A stretch of DNA of 64,000 nucleotides from Enterobacter sp. ENT03 (GCF_019218745.1 NZ_JAHUXA010000003.1:62001-126000); one strand, 5' to 3'. Counted from the stretch's first letter, positions 30,616 through 41,206 are shown. A program made the numbers and translations. Notes: generated by a model not told the origin, from the sequence alone.

Positions 30616-31362
30616 GTGGCATTACTGGAAATCTGTTGTTACAGCGAGGAGAGCGCGATCGTTGCCGCACAGCACGGCGCCGATCGCATTGAGCTATGTG
30701 CCGCGCCGAATGAGGGCGGGCTGACCGTCTCATACGGTGTGTTAAAACGGGTGCGGCAACGCGTGACCATTCCGGTACATCCGATTGTGCGTCCGCGCGG
30801 CGGGGATTTTTGCTATAGCGCTGCCGAGTTCAGCGCCATGCTGGAAGACATCGCGCTGATCAAATCGCTGGGTTATCCGGGCGTGGTCATCGGGGTGCTG
30901 GATGAAGACGGGAACGTCGATGTGCCCCGCATGCGGCACATAATGGCGGCTGCGGCCGGCATGGCGGTCACTTTTCATCGGGCGTTCGATATGTGTCAAA
31001 ATCCGCATGAAGCGTTTGATAAGCTGGGGGATTTAGGCGTGGCGCGTATCCTCACTTCGGGGCAACAGGCGTCGGCGGAGCAAGGAGTTTCATTAATTAC
31101 GGAACTAAAAGCACGATCCGGTGTTCCAATCATTATGGCTGGTGCAGGTGTACGCCTTTCTAACCTTGAACGGTTGCTCGACGCGGGTATCGCGGAGGTG
31201 CATAGTTCAGCGGGAAGGTGGACGCCGTCACCCATGCGTTATCGTCATTCAGGATTGTCGATGTCTTCGGATGCCAGCGCGGATGAATATTCCCGTTATG
31301 GCGTTGATGGCGACGCGGTTTCTGAGATGAAAGCGATGATTGCCCGTCATCGCTTTTGTTAA
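30616..31362 (+). CDS. cutC: Copper homeostasis protein CutC
   Basis: A 248-residue TIM-barrel protein. The start is GTG at 30616 with AAGGAG upstream. Family blocks are [26 protein letters not shown] at the N-terminus, [17 protein letters not shown] (here [12 protein letters not shown]) and the C-terminal EVHSSAGRW. It was originally linked to copper tolerance in E. coli; that phenotype has since been attributed partly to other effects, so the biochemical role is unsettled. A strong terminator follows. Confidence 0.93.
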   Translation: MALLEICCYSEESAIVAAQHGADRIELCAAPNEGGLTVSYGVLKRVRQRVTIPVHPIVRPRGGDFCYSAAEFSAMLEDIALIKSLGYPGVVIGVLDEDGNVDVPRMRHIMAAAAGMAVTFHRAFDMCQNPHEAFDKLGDLGVARILTSGQQASAEQGVSLITELKARSGVPIIMAGAGVRLSNLERLLDAGIAEVHSSAGRWTPSPMRYRHSGLSMSSDASADEYSRYGVDGDAVSEMKAMIARHRFC

Positions 31363-31410
31363 CCCTTTTTACCGCGCATCATGTCGCCCAATGTGATGCT
31401 TGCTTGTACC

Positions 31411-31447
31411 AGGCCCCTGCAATTTCAACAGGGGCCTTTTTTTATCT
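31411..31447 (+). terminator. Intrinsic terminator after cutC
   Basis: A perfect 9-bp stem (AGGCCCCTG / CAGGGGCCT) with a 9-base loop and a run of T residues. From here to 31612 I see no gene; short open frames there lack start signals. Confidence 0.88.
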
Positions 31448-31612
31448 TTTTCCTGCCGGGTTTCGGCCTGCAACTGCGTTGGCTTTCCTCGCGCACCCCG
31501 GTCACTTACTTATGTAAGCTCCCGGGGATTTGCTGCGTCGCCGCCTTGTTGCAGACCGAACCCGTTTGGAAAAAGTACATTGATGACCAGTTAAATTGAT
31601 GGTCGGTTAAAT

Positions 31613-31644
31613 TGTAGGCCCGGCAAGCTTGCGCCGCCGGGCAA
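31613..31644. repeat. REP-like palindromic element, copy 2
   Basis: Identical over 32 bases to the copy at 7978-8009. It lies between the convergent cutC and cmoB genes, a typical REP position. Confidence 0.75.
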
Positions 31645-31659
31645 GCGTCCGACTCCAGA

Positions 31660-33807
<2,148 letters not shown>

Positions 33808-33861
33808 AACAACTCCGTTATAGGGACAAAGATGGCACCCCTCTATGATAGCGCGACTGAT

Positions 33862-34587
33862 TCAGAAAAGAGAGGATTGTTGTGGAATCGACGGGGCGGG
33901 GCCAATAGACGGCATTGCCGCGCGCAGAGAGGACCAGAGGGTGTCCACCAGTTCCGGGGCGTGAGCGATATCCGGCGTATGTAAAAACAGCCACGGCGTG
34001 CTGTTTTGTTCCCACAGCGGCAGTTTTTGCAGCCAGACGTCGAACAGCGCACGATTTTGTGCCATGTCGTCGCTGCCGATAAAGCGCACCATCGGATCGG
34101 ATGCAGTGACCACGGCGTGAACCGGCAGCTTTGGCTTTTTACGCTGGGCGTCAATAATGGCCTGATTACTGGGGATCGCGCTGTGTACCGGGCGGCTGTC
34201 TAAGATTACCCGGTTAACGCCACGCATATGCAGGCCACGGTTGAGCTGGGTTTCTGCCTCGCCTTTGGCGAAGAATTCCGCATGGCGAACTTCCACGCCA
34301 TAGGTAAAGGCTTTCGGCAAACCGTCCAGGAAGTCCCACAGCGCGGGTAACGCCTGCGGGCCAAAGGTCGCCGGAAGCTGGAGCCAGTACTGGCCCAGGC
34401 GATGTTCCAGCGGCGACAGGCGGGTGAAAAACTCCTGCGTTAAATCCTCACAGTTGCGTAGCGCCGCCTGATGGGAAATCGTTGCCGGAAATTTAAAGCA
34501 AAAGCGGAAATCGTCATGGGTCTGATCGTGCCAGCGGGCGACGATCTCCGCTTTCGGCAGGGCGTAGAGGGTGGTGTTGCCCTCCAC
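33862..34587 (-). pseudogene. yecE: yecE truncated at its 5' end by the prophage
   Basis: DUF72 family protein. The frame matches E. coli YecE from the residue-32 equivalent (VEGNTTLYALPK) through the C-terminus ...SIPQQSSLF, but the first ~31 codons (E. coli MIYIGLPQWSH onward) are absent. The frame continues upstream through RHVNC, then phage sequence, and hits a stop in the integrase region without an ATG. Only GTG at 34587 could initiate, and it has no ribosome binding site. The 5' part should lie at the far prophage end, outside this window. Probably not functional while the prophage is integrated. Confidence 0.85.
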
Positions 34588-34625
34588 GCAGTTAACATGG
34601 CGGGTAACATTAACTAACTTACTGA
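34588..34625. other. Prophage-host junction (att site region) in yecE
   Basis: Host-like yecE codons (RHVNCVEG) give way to phage sequence here, and the integrase stop codon is at 34614-34616. The exact core cannot be fixed because the other att copy is outside the window. Integration into yecE is known for Stx phages such as phiP27. Confidence 0.7.
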
Positions 34626-35927
34626 TTTTAAAAATGCTCCACTAATGCCTTGTGGTCGATGGGGCATTGATGGGGCAAAGTCGCCAAGCTTTTGGTTGAG
34701 CATCGCTATCTGCTCTGTACTGCTGTCAGCCATCCAGGCCCCGTACACATTGAATACCATCTGGGCGCTTGCATGGCCCATCTGACTGGCAATGAAGCTG
34801 GGGTTTGCGCCAGCGGATAGTGACCAGCATGCGTAGGTATGGCGTGACTGATAAGCCTTCCTGTGCCTTATTCCTGCTCGCTTAACCGCCGCGTCCCAGG
34901 AATCACCTATCGAATCGGCCTTATAAACAAAACCTACCTGAGCGCTACGCCTGACTAACTGAGGATTAAAGACAAACGTGCAGTCGTGCCTCTCGGTCCT
35001 GCCATATTCTCGCAACTGAACATCAATCTGATGCTGCTTGCCGAGCCTTGTCATTTCAGCCTGGTTTTTCAGTACGCTAACAGCTGGCTCAATCAGGTGG
35101 ATCACTCTGTTCGTACTGGCAGCAGTTTTCGGTAGAGTGAATTCACCCAGTTTCGTATAATTACGGCGGATTGTTATTGTCCCAGCTTTAAGATCGATGT
35201 CCTCCCATGCCAGGGAGAGCAGTTCCCCGTGACGCACCCCTGTGTATACTGCTAATGACCACAGGTTTTTCGTCTGCTGATGCCGGCATGCATCAATCAG
35301 GCGGATAAATTCGTCACGAGTCAGCGGATCGGGTTCTACCCTGGCTTTTTTCAGCGGTTTAATTCCTTCAAACGGATTCGCCTTTATATAGCCATGATCT
35401 GCAGCGAACTGGAACATTCCGGCGATTGTTGTCATGTAATAATTTACAGTAACAACGCTCCTGCCTTTGGTCAGGGAATTGCCTTTCTGTCTTGCCCGAT
35501 GCCCGGTCAGCAAATCCTTCCTGATGTACAGTAAATCCTCTTTGGTCACCGATCCTACCAGTCTTCCCGCTCCGATCCGTGGCACAACATTTCTTACGAC
35601 CGACTCATAGCGATTGAGGGCGTTCGCAGAAATCTCCATCTTTTTCAGATCCAGCCACTTTTCTTCGAGTTCTTTCACTGTAATTTCTTTCCGGCCTACC
35701 CCAAAAGTTTTGAGGTGAGGTGATTCGGGAAACTGTGTCGCATAGTCGAACGTCCCTGTGCGGATTGCGAAACATACCGATGTCCTCAGTTCCCCGGCGA
35801 TCTTCCTGTTCTTTATGGTGTCAGGGACACCGAGGTTTTCCCTGACACGCTTACCTTTATAACTAAACCAGATGCGCAAAGAGCCACCGTGGTTTTCGAC
35901 GCCTGTCGGATATATGGCTTTAACCAT
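34614..35927 (-). CDS. int: Phage integrase (tyrosine recombinase)
   Basis: A 437-residue site-specific recombinase. The N-terminal arm-type binding domain and a SAM-like core-binding domain (KEITVKELEEKWLDLKK onward) precede the catalytic domain from about residue 210. Catalytic residues are visible in AVYTGVRHGELLSLAWEDID (Arg I), in RKAYQSRHTYACWSLSAG (box II) and the nucleophile Tyr in MVFNVYGAWM. It ends at the att region and reads toward yecE. An excisionase gene lies 55 bases upstream. Confidence 0.94.
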   Translation of the reverse strand: MVKAIYPTGVENHGGSLRIWFSYKGKRVRENLGVPDTIKNRKIAGELRTSVCFAIRTGTFDYATQFPESPHLKTFGVGRKEITVKELEEKWLDLKKMEISANALNRYESVVRNVVPRIGAGRLVGSVTKEDLLYIRKDLLTGHRARQKGNSLTKGRSVVTVNYYMTTIAGMFQFAADHGYIKANPFEGIKPLKKARVEPDPLTRDEFIRLIDACRHQQTKNLWSLAVYTGVRHGELLSLAWEDIDLKAGTITIRRNYTKLGEFTLPKTAASTNRVIHLIEPAVSVLKNQAEMTRLGKQHQIDVQLREYGRTERHDCTFVFNPQLVRRSAQVGFVYKADSIGDSWDAAVKRAGIRHRKAYQSRHTYACWSLSAGANPSFIASQMGHASAQMVFNVYGAWMADSSTEQIAMLNQKLGDFAPSMPHRPQGISGAFLKSVS

Positions 35928-35982
35928 CGTTCCCTCCCGACGCCCAAGAGCGATGTGAGCTTACCTTTTTCATGGTATCAAA

Positions 35983-36219
35983 TCACCCAGGTTGTTTATT
36001 TCTGAGCGAGGCAACCCACGCATCTACTGCCTTGCGGTTATACATACACTCACTGGATGGTTTCGGATTGCCATCCGGGGAAACGTGAATATATTCCCGC
36101 CCAACCATCCAGCATTCTTTTCTGGCCCGTAGGATGGTCCCCGGCTTCAGCCCGGTCACCGTGATAAGAACACTTTCGCAAACCCACTCGTTAGGCGCTA
36201 ACTGAATCACTTCTTGCAT
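35983..36219 (-). CDS. xis: Phage excisionase
   Basis: A 78-residue protein with the small winged-helix excisionase fold: VIQLAPNEWVCESVLITVTGLKPGTILRARKECW (named by its flanks), then GREYIHVSPDGNPKPSSECMYNR. It resembles excisionases of P27/HK022-type phages. I chose the ATG at 36219 because GGAGG lies five bases upstream; a GTG at 36231 would add four residues. Position next to int supports the call. Confidence 0.85.
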   Translation of the reverse strand: MQEVIQLAPNEWVCESVLITVTGLKPGTILRARKECWMVGREYIHVSPDGNPKPSSECMYNRKAVDAWVASLRNKQPG

Positions 36220-36279
36220 AGTTACCTCCACTTAGCCCGGCTGCACCCGGGTTTTAATCAATACTGCTGGTGGTTGAAA

Positions 36280-36930
36280 TCAGCTGCGCTCCTGCTTTAT
36301 CGCATACAGCTTGGTTCCCGGCTCTACATTAAAGTCCAGCCAGCGGAAATCGACGTTCCGCTCATGGTTTGGGTGGTTCCTGGCCACCACTTCCCCCACC
36401 AGATGAGTTGAATACTCCGGGTTTACATGTGTGGCGGCAAAATGCTCAACAGCTTTTTCCCAAATTGCTTTTATGTTCGTCCAACTGACTGGCAGGGTAA
36501 TTTCAATTCTTCCACTGCCATCGCAGGTTTCGCATTCTTCATCACCAAAACATTCAGGACAGTTGATAAACTTTGTTTCTGAAAACTCACCAGACATCGC
36601 ACTTTTTGCGCCGTTCTCAGCGGTGAGTCTATTCGGCACCAAGACATAACCATCAGGCACCGCGACGAGCTGCGGGGCGGCGTATAAGTCTGTGCCAATC
36701 GGGAGACTGAAATTCATCCTGTCGCTGTATTCACCAACACCGTCATCAACTACGTGGGTCAGGTACTCGCCCGGCTTCTGCGCTTCGGCAGCCTGCATAG
36801 CAGCCAGCAGTTCCCGCATACACGCAAGCTCAAATTCTTCTCGCAGAGATATCCCGATAGTGGTACTGCTCTGGATAGTCGCCAGGTCGGTAATCCGGGC
36901 GGTCACATTTTCAATGGTTACCTGTTTCAT
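36280..36930 (-). CDS. Phage protein with a CxxC zinc motif
   Basis: A 216-residue protein I do not recognise. The N-terminal ~60 residues are helical (TIGISLREEFELACMRELLAAMQAAEAQKP). A region like phage DUF551-type accessory proteins (GTDLYAAPQLVAVPDGYVLVP) follows, then NCPECFGDEECETCDGSGR, a DnaJ-like double CxxC probably binding zinc, and a C-terminal segment ending GTKLYAIKQ. It is in the leftward early operon, where lambdoid phages carry dispensable accessory genes. Confidence 0.7.
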   Translation of the reverse strand: MKQVTIENVTARITDLATIQSSTTIGISLREEFELACMRELLAAMQAAEAQKPGEYLTHVVDDGVGEYSDRMNFSLPIGTDLYAAPQLVAVPDGYVLVPNRLTAENGAKSAMSGEFSETKFINCPECFGDEECETCDGSGRIEITLPVSWTNIKAIWEKAVEHFAATHVNPEYSTHLVGEVVARNHPNHERNVDFRWLDFNVEPGTKLYAIKQERS

Positions 36931-36946
36931 TCATCCCCCTCGATCT

Positions 36947-37048
36947 TCAATTTGAAGCCAGCAGGCGGCGGCAAATCTCTCGTACAGCATTAATTCCGAG
37001 GTCGCCCACCTGCGCGCCGTGCATAATAATTTCTTTGGTTATTTCCAC
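36947..37048 (-). CDS. Candidate 33-residue phage small protein
   Basis: Starts at a GTG that overlaps the end of the preceding gene, with AGGA seven bases upstream, and encodes MEITKEIIMHGAQVGDLG followed by a basic helix (INAVREICRRLLASN). It fills the only gap between two tightly packed genes of the same operon. No known family recognised. Confidence 0.4.
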   Translation of the reverse strand: MEITKEIIMHGAQVGDLGINAVREICRRLLASN

Positions 37049-37239
37049 GATTCAATCCTCACCGAATGATTTTTACAGCGGTTCTGCGCCGCGCTGGGCC
37101 TTTTATCGAGGCCATAAAAGTGAGTCGGCAAATGCGCGACACCTGAAGGCGCGTAGCGAACGGTCGCGCGATTGGATATGCGAATGCGATCACCGGGTTT
37201 GACAAACAGAAACTTCGCTTTGCGGTTCTTCACGCTCAC
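37039..37239 (-). CDS. Hypothetical basic phage protein
   Basis: A 66-residue, strongly basic protein (KNRKAKFLFVKPGDRIRISNRATVRYAPSG). Start GTG at 37239 overlaps the stop of the upstream gene, and GAGGGG precedes it. It is in the middle of the leftward operon. No known domain; the short KPGDRIRI strand resembles small beta-barrel folds, but that is weak. Confidence 0.6.
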   Translation of the reverse strand: MSVKNRKAKFLFVKPGDRIRISNRATVRYAPSGVAHLPTHFYGLDKRPSAAQNRCKNHSVRIESWK

Positions 37240-37871
37240 TCCCCCTCGACCTGCAATTTGAGGCCCAACTCGGCGCAGGCGATGGCAACAGCCTCCAGCG
37301 TCCGGTTTTGTGCGTACAGCGGCGCTCTATCCAAAACGTCGGGCAGCTTCACGGTGAGCGCTCTGGCCTCAAGCTCGGCTATGCGAGAGTCCCGCTCAGC
37401 AATGAGTTGTACCAGGGCATCGCCATTTTTCAGGGCCGCTTCTCGTCTGTATTCTGCGTCCTCTACATCTGATTGAAGCTCAGCAATCCGCTTCTCTGCG
37501 GCTTCGAGCTTCGCCTCCAGTTCTGCTATGCGCCGCTCTGCCCCGTTAGCCTTCATGTGCTGCGTGATAAGCGCGCCATTAGCCATTAGTAATTGTTCAT
37601 GCTCTGTTTTAAATGCCTTGGCCAACTTATCAGCGCGAAAACGTTCGTTATCAAAACTGTTGCGCCAGTTATCTCGCTCCCTTTCTGCGGCTTCCAGCGC
37701 CTCTGTCAGTGCCAGAAAGTCAGACTCTTTGAACAACTTAGTGGCTGGCAAGCGAGGCTCAGTAAAACTCGCCTCTCCATGCTTTATGTGATGCCAGCGC
37801 TGACCGAGTTGTTCAAAAATGAACTCACCTACCGGTTTCAGCTTCGCCGTCAGTTCGTTGATGTCAGTCAT
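37236..37871 (-). CDS. Ead/Ea22-like coiled-coil phage protein
   Basis: A 211-residue protein with a long central coiled coil (about residues 55-170, many heptads such as RRIAELEAKLEAAEKRIAEL) and the C-terminal block ALTVKLP...NRTLEAVAIACAELGL common in Ead/Ea22-like proteins of lambdoid phages. The role is unknown and dispensable in lambda. It overlaps its neighbours on both sides by a few bases. Confidence 0.7.
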   Translation of the reverse strand: MTDINELTAKLKPVGEFIFEQLGQRWHHIKHGEASFTEPRLPATKLFKESDFLALTEALEAAERERDNWRNSFDNERFRADKLAKAFKTEHEQLLMANGALITQHMKANGAERRIAELEAKLEAAEKRIAELQSDVEDAEYRREAALKNGDALVQLIAERDSRIAELEARALTVKLPDVLDRAPLYAQNRTLEAVAIACAELGLKLQVEGE

Positions 37872-38361
37872 GATTCACCTCGTTGCGCAGCTGTGCGGCG
37901 AACGCTTTTGCATCTCCGGCATGTTGTTCAAGCCAATCAACCAGCGATTCCATGTCAACTACGGCGGGATTATCAAGAATGCTTTCGTATATCCTTTTAG
38001 CTTCTTGCGCCCGCTGCTCGGCGAGGAAGCGAGCCGTAGCGGGAAGTAACATCACAGCCAGTTTGCCAATGATTTTCTGCACTTCTGTAGGGCACTGTTC
38101 GTAATGCTCATCGGTGATAAACGCAGCGTCATTGCGAATCGCTCTTATCGCCGCATTCTCAGCAGCCAGCTGATCGCGCTCGTTTTCTGTACTATTCAGT
38201 GCAGCCATTGCACCTATATGCGCCAAATTTAGCGCCTCCAACCGAGAGGCCATTTCTCGTACCAGCTCAGAATAAACGCCGGTCTGCTTGATGCTGGTGG
38301 AGTAGTTGTGTGCCGTTCTGACCAGCTCAATGATGGTCATTTTTGCCAGTTGCTCTTTCAT
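37864..38361 (-). CDS. Hypothetical helical phage protein
   Basis: A 165-residue, largely helical protein (ENERDQLAAENAAIRAIRNDAAFITDEHY) of the kind found beside Ead/Ea22 genes. Its C-terminus ends AQLRNEVNHD. It overlaps the HD hydrolase gene upstream by four bases. No enzymatic motif seen. Confidence 0.65.
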   Translation of the reverse strand: MKEQLAKMTIIELVRTAHNYSTSIKQTGVYSELVREMASRLEALNLAHIGAMAALNSTENERDQLAAENAAIRAIRNDAAFITDEHYEQCPTEVQKIIGKLAVMLLPATARFLAEQRAQEAKRIYESILDNPAVVDMESLVDWLEQHAGDAKAFAAQLRNEVNHD

Positions 38362-38888
38362 TGGCGCGCCCCGCTCAGTTCATTGAAGCGGTTCATGAAC
38401 AGGCCAAAGGCCTGGCCCGGGCGCAGTGGATTGATCTGGATGAGGTCTGATGCCGGTATGCCTTCGAGAATCGGCCAGTGCGTACCATTGTCGATTTCGA
38501 GATCCCGGCGCTCGGTTGCCAGCATGACCAGATCGGCATATTTAACGGCGGTAGATTGGTTAAGCGGAAGACCGAACTTACTGCGGATCAGGTCATCCAC
38601 TTGTGCTTCGATGCGGCGATAGTCCGGCAGCAGTGCTTTCAACGGCGCGGGCATGTCCAGACAATAAGCTTCAGCTGCATCGTGCAGCAACGCTTCAAAG
38701 GCGTATTCCTGCGGCACGATCTGGCTGCACAGAACGGAGTGCTGCGCCACGCTGTAAAACTCGGGCAGGTGGCCGGCAAAGCGGCAAATATTCGAGAGGG
38801 CAGTAGCGATGTCCTCAATATCGACATCGTCTGTTTGCGCGTTCAGGTAATCAAAATGCTTACCGCTCAGGGTTTGAATAAAGGACAT
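38358..38888 (-). CDS. HD-domain phosphohydrolase (YfbR-like)
   Basis: A 176-residue HD-superfamily protein. The metal-binding HD motif is in FEALLHDAAEAYCLDMP, and preceding histidines (VAQHSVLC) and the later KYADLVMLATERRDL fit YfbR-type 5'-nucleotidases. Phage versions probably act on deoxynucleotide monophosphates during replication; the exact substrate is inferred. Located in the leftward operon just downstream of the RdgC homologue. Confidence 0.8.
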   Translation of the reverse strand: MSFIQTLSGKHFDYLNAQTDDVDIEDIATALSNICRFAGHLPEFYSVAQHSVLCSQIVPQEYAFEALLHDAAEAYCLDMPAPLKALLPDYRRIEAQVDDLIRSKFGLPLNQSTAVKYADLVMLATERRDLEIDNGTHWPILEGIPASDLIQINPLRPGQAFGLFMNRFNELSGARQ

Positions 38889-38980
38889 CGTTATTTCTCC
38901 GTGTTATTTCGCGCTGCACCGCGTCGAATTTTGGTTGCAGCAACCCAACCCATTGCGATGGGGTAGTTGCTGCTGAGTTT

Positions 38981-39898
38981 TTACGCTGCTGGTTTTTGGT
39001 CTTGCGGATCTTTATAAGAGAGGAGTTCGCACAGGCCGTTTACCACCTTACTGAACTGGAAAAGATCGGCGCCTGCCTGATGCCGCCATTGATATGCCCG
39101 GTCATCTTCTGGATTGAAGGTGTGATCCTGGGTGTCAATACGGCGGAAGTGGAAGTTTTCCGTAAGCAGGAAATGCACACCCGCACCGACGAGTTCCATC
39201 TGGTCAACTGTAAATCCGCTATTCAGGCTCTCGATGATCTCTGCCGCAACTGAATTATGTTCAGCTGAGTAGCGAATAGTTTCCTTCTGATCTGCGTGTC
39301 TTGAGAGTTGGATATAGTCACCAACAGCGAAACCATCGAACGCTTCGCTGTTACCGGCCAGGTGATTCTGCAAGCGAGTTGTCAAGCCGTTCTTTATGTC
39401 GCTGATATGGATCGTTTCGGTCTTAACGGAACCAATTACCTTAATCAGGAGTGCGCAGGCCAGCGAGGCCATATTTTTGTTCGAAGTGTTGATCACCAGA
39501 AGGTTATCGGCGGATTTATACAGCGCCAGGATGAGGGAGGATTTAACGAAAGCCTTTTTGCACAGATCGACTTTCACCTGAGCAGCAATCTGGCGGCGCT
39601 CGATACGCTTTACTTTTTCGCCTCTGAGCAGCTCTACTTTGTTGACGCGCTCCTGCGTTTCGCGAACTACAACCTGCGCAGGTAATATTTTCTGATCATG
39701 GCGAATCACGATGGCATATCCGCCAGTAAGCGGGGTGACAAGTTCGCCTGTAACCGGATTTGGCACGAATGACGCACGGGAAAACTCGGTTTCGCCAATA
39801 TCGCTGTAGGGCAGCTCCAGCAGGTGACCCTCAACTGCTTCAATGCTTGGCAGCGTAGCCCGATAAACTATGGCGCTGCGGAATTTGGATAATTTCAT
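38981..39898 (-). CDS. rdgC: Phage RdgC-like recombination-associated protein
   Basis: A 305-residue homologue of RdgC, the ring-shaped DNA-binding protein that modulates RecA. Shared features are the N-terminal AIVYRATLPSI, the early SFVPNPVTGELVTPL...GGYAIVIRHDQKILPAQVV block, then KVKRIERRQIAAQVKVDLCKKAF and the C-terminal FTVDQMEL / DADLFQFSK-like region. The ATG at 39898 is preferred (AGAGGA eight bases upstream) over 39916. First large gene of the pL operon, where other lambdoid phages carry their recombination functions. Confidence 0.85.
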   Translation of the reverse strand: MKLSKFRSAIVYRATLPSIEAVEGHLLELPYSDIGETEFSRASFVPNPVTGELVTPLTGGYAIVIRHDQKILPAQVVVRETQERVNKVELLRGEKVKRIERRQIAAQVKVDLCKKAFVKSSLILALYKSADNLLVINTSNKNMASLACALLIKVIGSVKTETIHISDIKNGLTTRLQNHLAGNSEAFDGFAVGDYIQLSRHADQKETIRYSAEHNSVAAEIIESLNSGFTVDQMELVGAGVHFLLTENFHFRRIDTQDHTFNPEDDRAYQWRHQAGADLFQFSKVVNGLCELLSYKDPQDQKPAA

Positions 39899-39979
39899 TG
39901 GTTCGATCCTCTGCACAAGGGGTTAGTTTCTCCACACAACACAGAAGAGCACCTGCACAATACCGCGACTGCAATCGCC

Positions 39980-40168
39980 TTATGTACCCGGGTGGATTGG
40001 GTTATGAGCCCGTCGCCCGGTGATGCTCTTGTGTGTAGCGTAAAAAAGTGCGGCATCCTCACGGGTAAAGATCAGATGCCGCCAAAGACAGCAGTTGGCA
40101 TTTTTTGGCTGTGACACCGGGGCGCTACACCCGCTTACTTCCCGCCGCTCTGTTTTGGTATTGGTCAC
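39980..40168 (-). CDS. Hypothetical 62-residue phage protein
   Basis: Open frame in the pL leader, starting GTG at 40168 with AGGT upstream. The product is basic at the N-terminus (TNTKTERREVSGCS) and contains CCLWRHLIFTREDAALFYATHKS. It is not like N proteins. It could be real because the frame is intact in an otherwise gene-free 540-base leader. No family recognised. Confidence 0.4.
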   Translation of the reverse strand: MTNTKTERREVSGCSAPVSQPKNANCCLWRHLIFTREDAALFYATHKSITGRRAHNPIHPGT

Positions 40169-40235
40169 CAGTACCTGTGACTCAGCCGATTACGGGTCTT
40201 TGCGTCGGCCGGCGCTGCAGTTCGCTTGAACACGT

Positions 40236-40368
40236 CACAACGGAAAGAGCATTGCGTAACCTGGCACCGATCTGGCCGCCGGTCGGTTTGTACTGGATTC
40301 TTCCCCAGCCACTGGCCCGGACAACGAAGCTTCTATGTGCGTTACAACCAATGCTCTTTCCTGTTGTG
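40236..40368. repeat. Long inverted repeat in the pL leader
   Basis: Arms at 40236-40254 and 40349-40368 (CAACGGAAAGAGCATTG / CAATGCTCTTTCCTGTTG) pair over ~19 bp with one bulge, enclosing about 95 GC-rich bases. On the leftward transcript this would form a large stem about 80 bases downstream of pL. Possible antitermination or regulatory RNA structure. Confidence 0.7.
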
Positions 40369-40442
40369 TGCGAATCATCCGGTCATTCATACGCCACCGG
40401 CGGCTACTTCGTGGGCGTCCCGCCTGTTCGCTGTTGCTTGTA

Positions 40443-40475
40443 GGTACATTATGTACCGTTAGGGTACATTGTCAA
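40443..40475 (-). promoter_or_regulatory. pL promoter with embedded OL operators
   Basis: Reading leftward: TTGACA (40475-40470), a 16-base spacer and CATAAT (40453-40448), a near-consensus sigma-70 promoter. The operator palindrome GTACC-GTTAG-GGTAC (40453-40467) fills the spacer, and GGTACATTATGTACC (40443-40457) covers the -10. Repressor bound here would block the int-xis-rdgC operon. Confidence 0.85.
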
Positions 40476-40479
40476 GCAT

Positions 40480-40501
40480 AAAAAAACCCGCTTTCGCGGG
40501 C
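40480..40501 (-). terminator. Intrinsic terminator of the cI transcript
   Basis: On the minus strand, GCCCGC-GAAA-GCGGGT followed by a T-run, 12 bases beyond the cI stop. It insulates cI transcription from pL. Confidence 0.85.
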
Positions 40502-40513
40502 TCAAGGTGAAAA

Positions 40514-41203
40514 TTAATTTTTATGTAAGTACCTTCGGGGCTTACCTGAGAAGATGACTGTTCCGATTATGGAGCAATTACCGTCTATCTTAACGTAAGG
40601 CTCAGGCCAGCTTTGATTCAAAGCTTTCAAATACTTACTGCCACCATCTTCAATCAACCTCTTGAAAGTGGTTTCACCGGAATCGTGCATAAGCGCTATG
40701 ACATCATCTCCATGACCTGCCGGGATCTCGGGGTCTACAAAAATCATGTCGCCGGGCCGGTACTCATCGATCATTGAGTCACCGATAACACGTAAAATAT
40801 ACGTCATGGGTCCGCACGGCACAGGGCACGGATAAGTTTCAACACCGTTCAAGTCCACCTCAGCAAAGCCAGCTTCCGTCCATGCTCCTGCCTGCACCCA
40901 GGAGATAACCGGAACCAATGTTATGTTTCTATTAGTGTCTGATACATCAGGACTTTTCGCAATGTTAGTGGTTTGGTGTTCCTGATCCAACCAGCCTAAC
41001 GGTAAATCAAAGCATTTTTCAATATGGCGCGCCATCGCATCGCCAATATTTTTAGACGCGCCTTCCCCCATAAACCTGCTGGTTTGGGTGGGCTCTCTGT
41101 CGATCATGGTGGCGAAGTAAGTGTTTCCACCGACACCATCACGCAGCTTCCTGGCGTTTAACCGCCTAATTTCCTGAATCGTTTTCATCCCAGAATTAAA
41201 CAT
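40514..41203 (-). CDS. cI: LexA-type CI repressor (S24 peptidase)
   Basis: Prophage repressor of 229 residues. The N-terminal ~70 residues form a helix-turn-helix domain; the C-terminal half is a LexA/UmuD-like S24 domain. Visible are the Ala-Gly cleavage site in SWVQAGAWTEAGF, the catalytic Ser in VIGDSMIDEYRPGD and the Lys in TTFKRLIEDGG. RecA-stimulated self-cleavage on DNA damage would induce the phage. Start ATG at 41203 has AAGG upstream within an operator; an internal ATG at 41188 is possible. Confidence 0.92.
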   Translation of the reverse strand: MFNSGMKTIQEIRRLNARKLRDGVGGNTYFATMIDREPTQTSRFMGEGASKNIGDAMARHIEKCFDLPLGWLDQEHQTTNIAKSPDVSDTNRNITLVPVISWVQAGAWTEAGFAEVDLNGVETYPCPVPCGPMTYILRVIGDSMIDEYRPGDMIFVDPEIPAGHGDDVIALMHDSGETTFKRLIEDGGSKYLKALNQSWPEPYVKIDGNCSIIGTVIFSGKPRRYLHKN

Positions 41204-41206
41204 TGT

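Noticed and set aside
31381-31599. Two overlapping short open frames after cutC
   Set aside because: They run through the cutC terminator and have no start signals or similarity to known proteins.
34588-34625. Integration at a tRNA gene
   Set aside because: No tRNA-like sequence adjoins the integrase; the junction lies within yecE codons.
39308-39685. Plus-strand open frame of 125 codons opposite the RdgC gene
   Set aside because: It has no ribosome binding site or recognisable domain, and the minus strand carries a full-length RdgC homologue in the operon direction.
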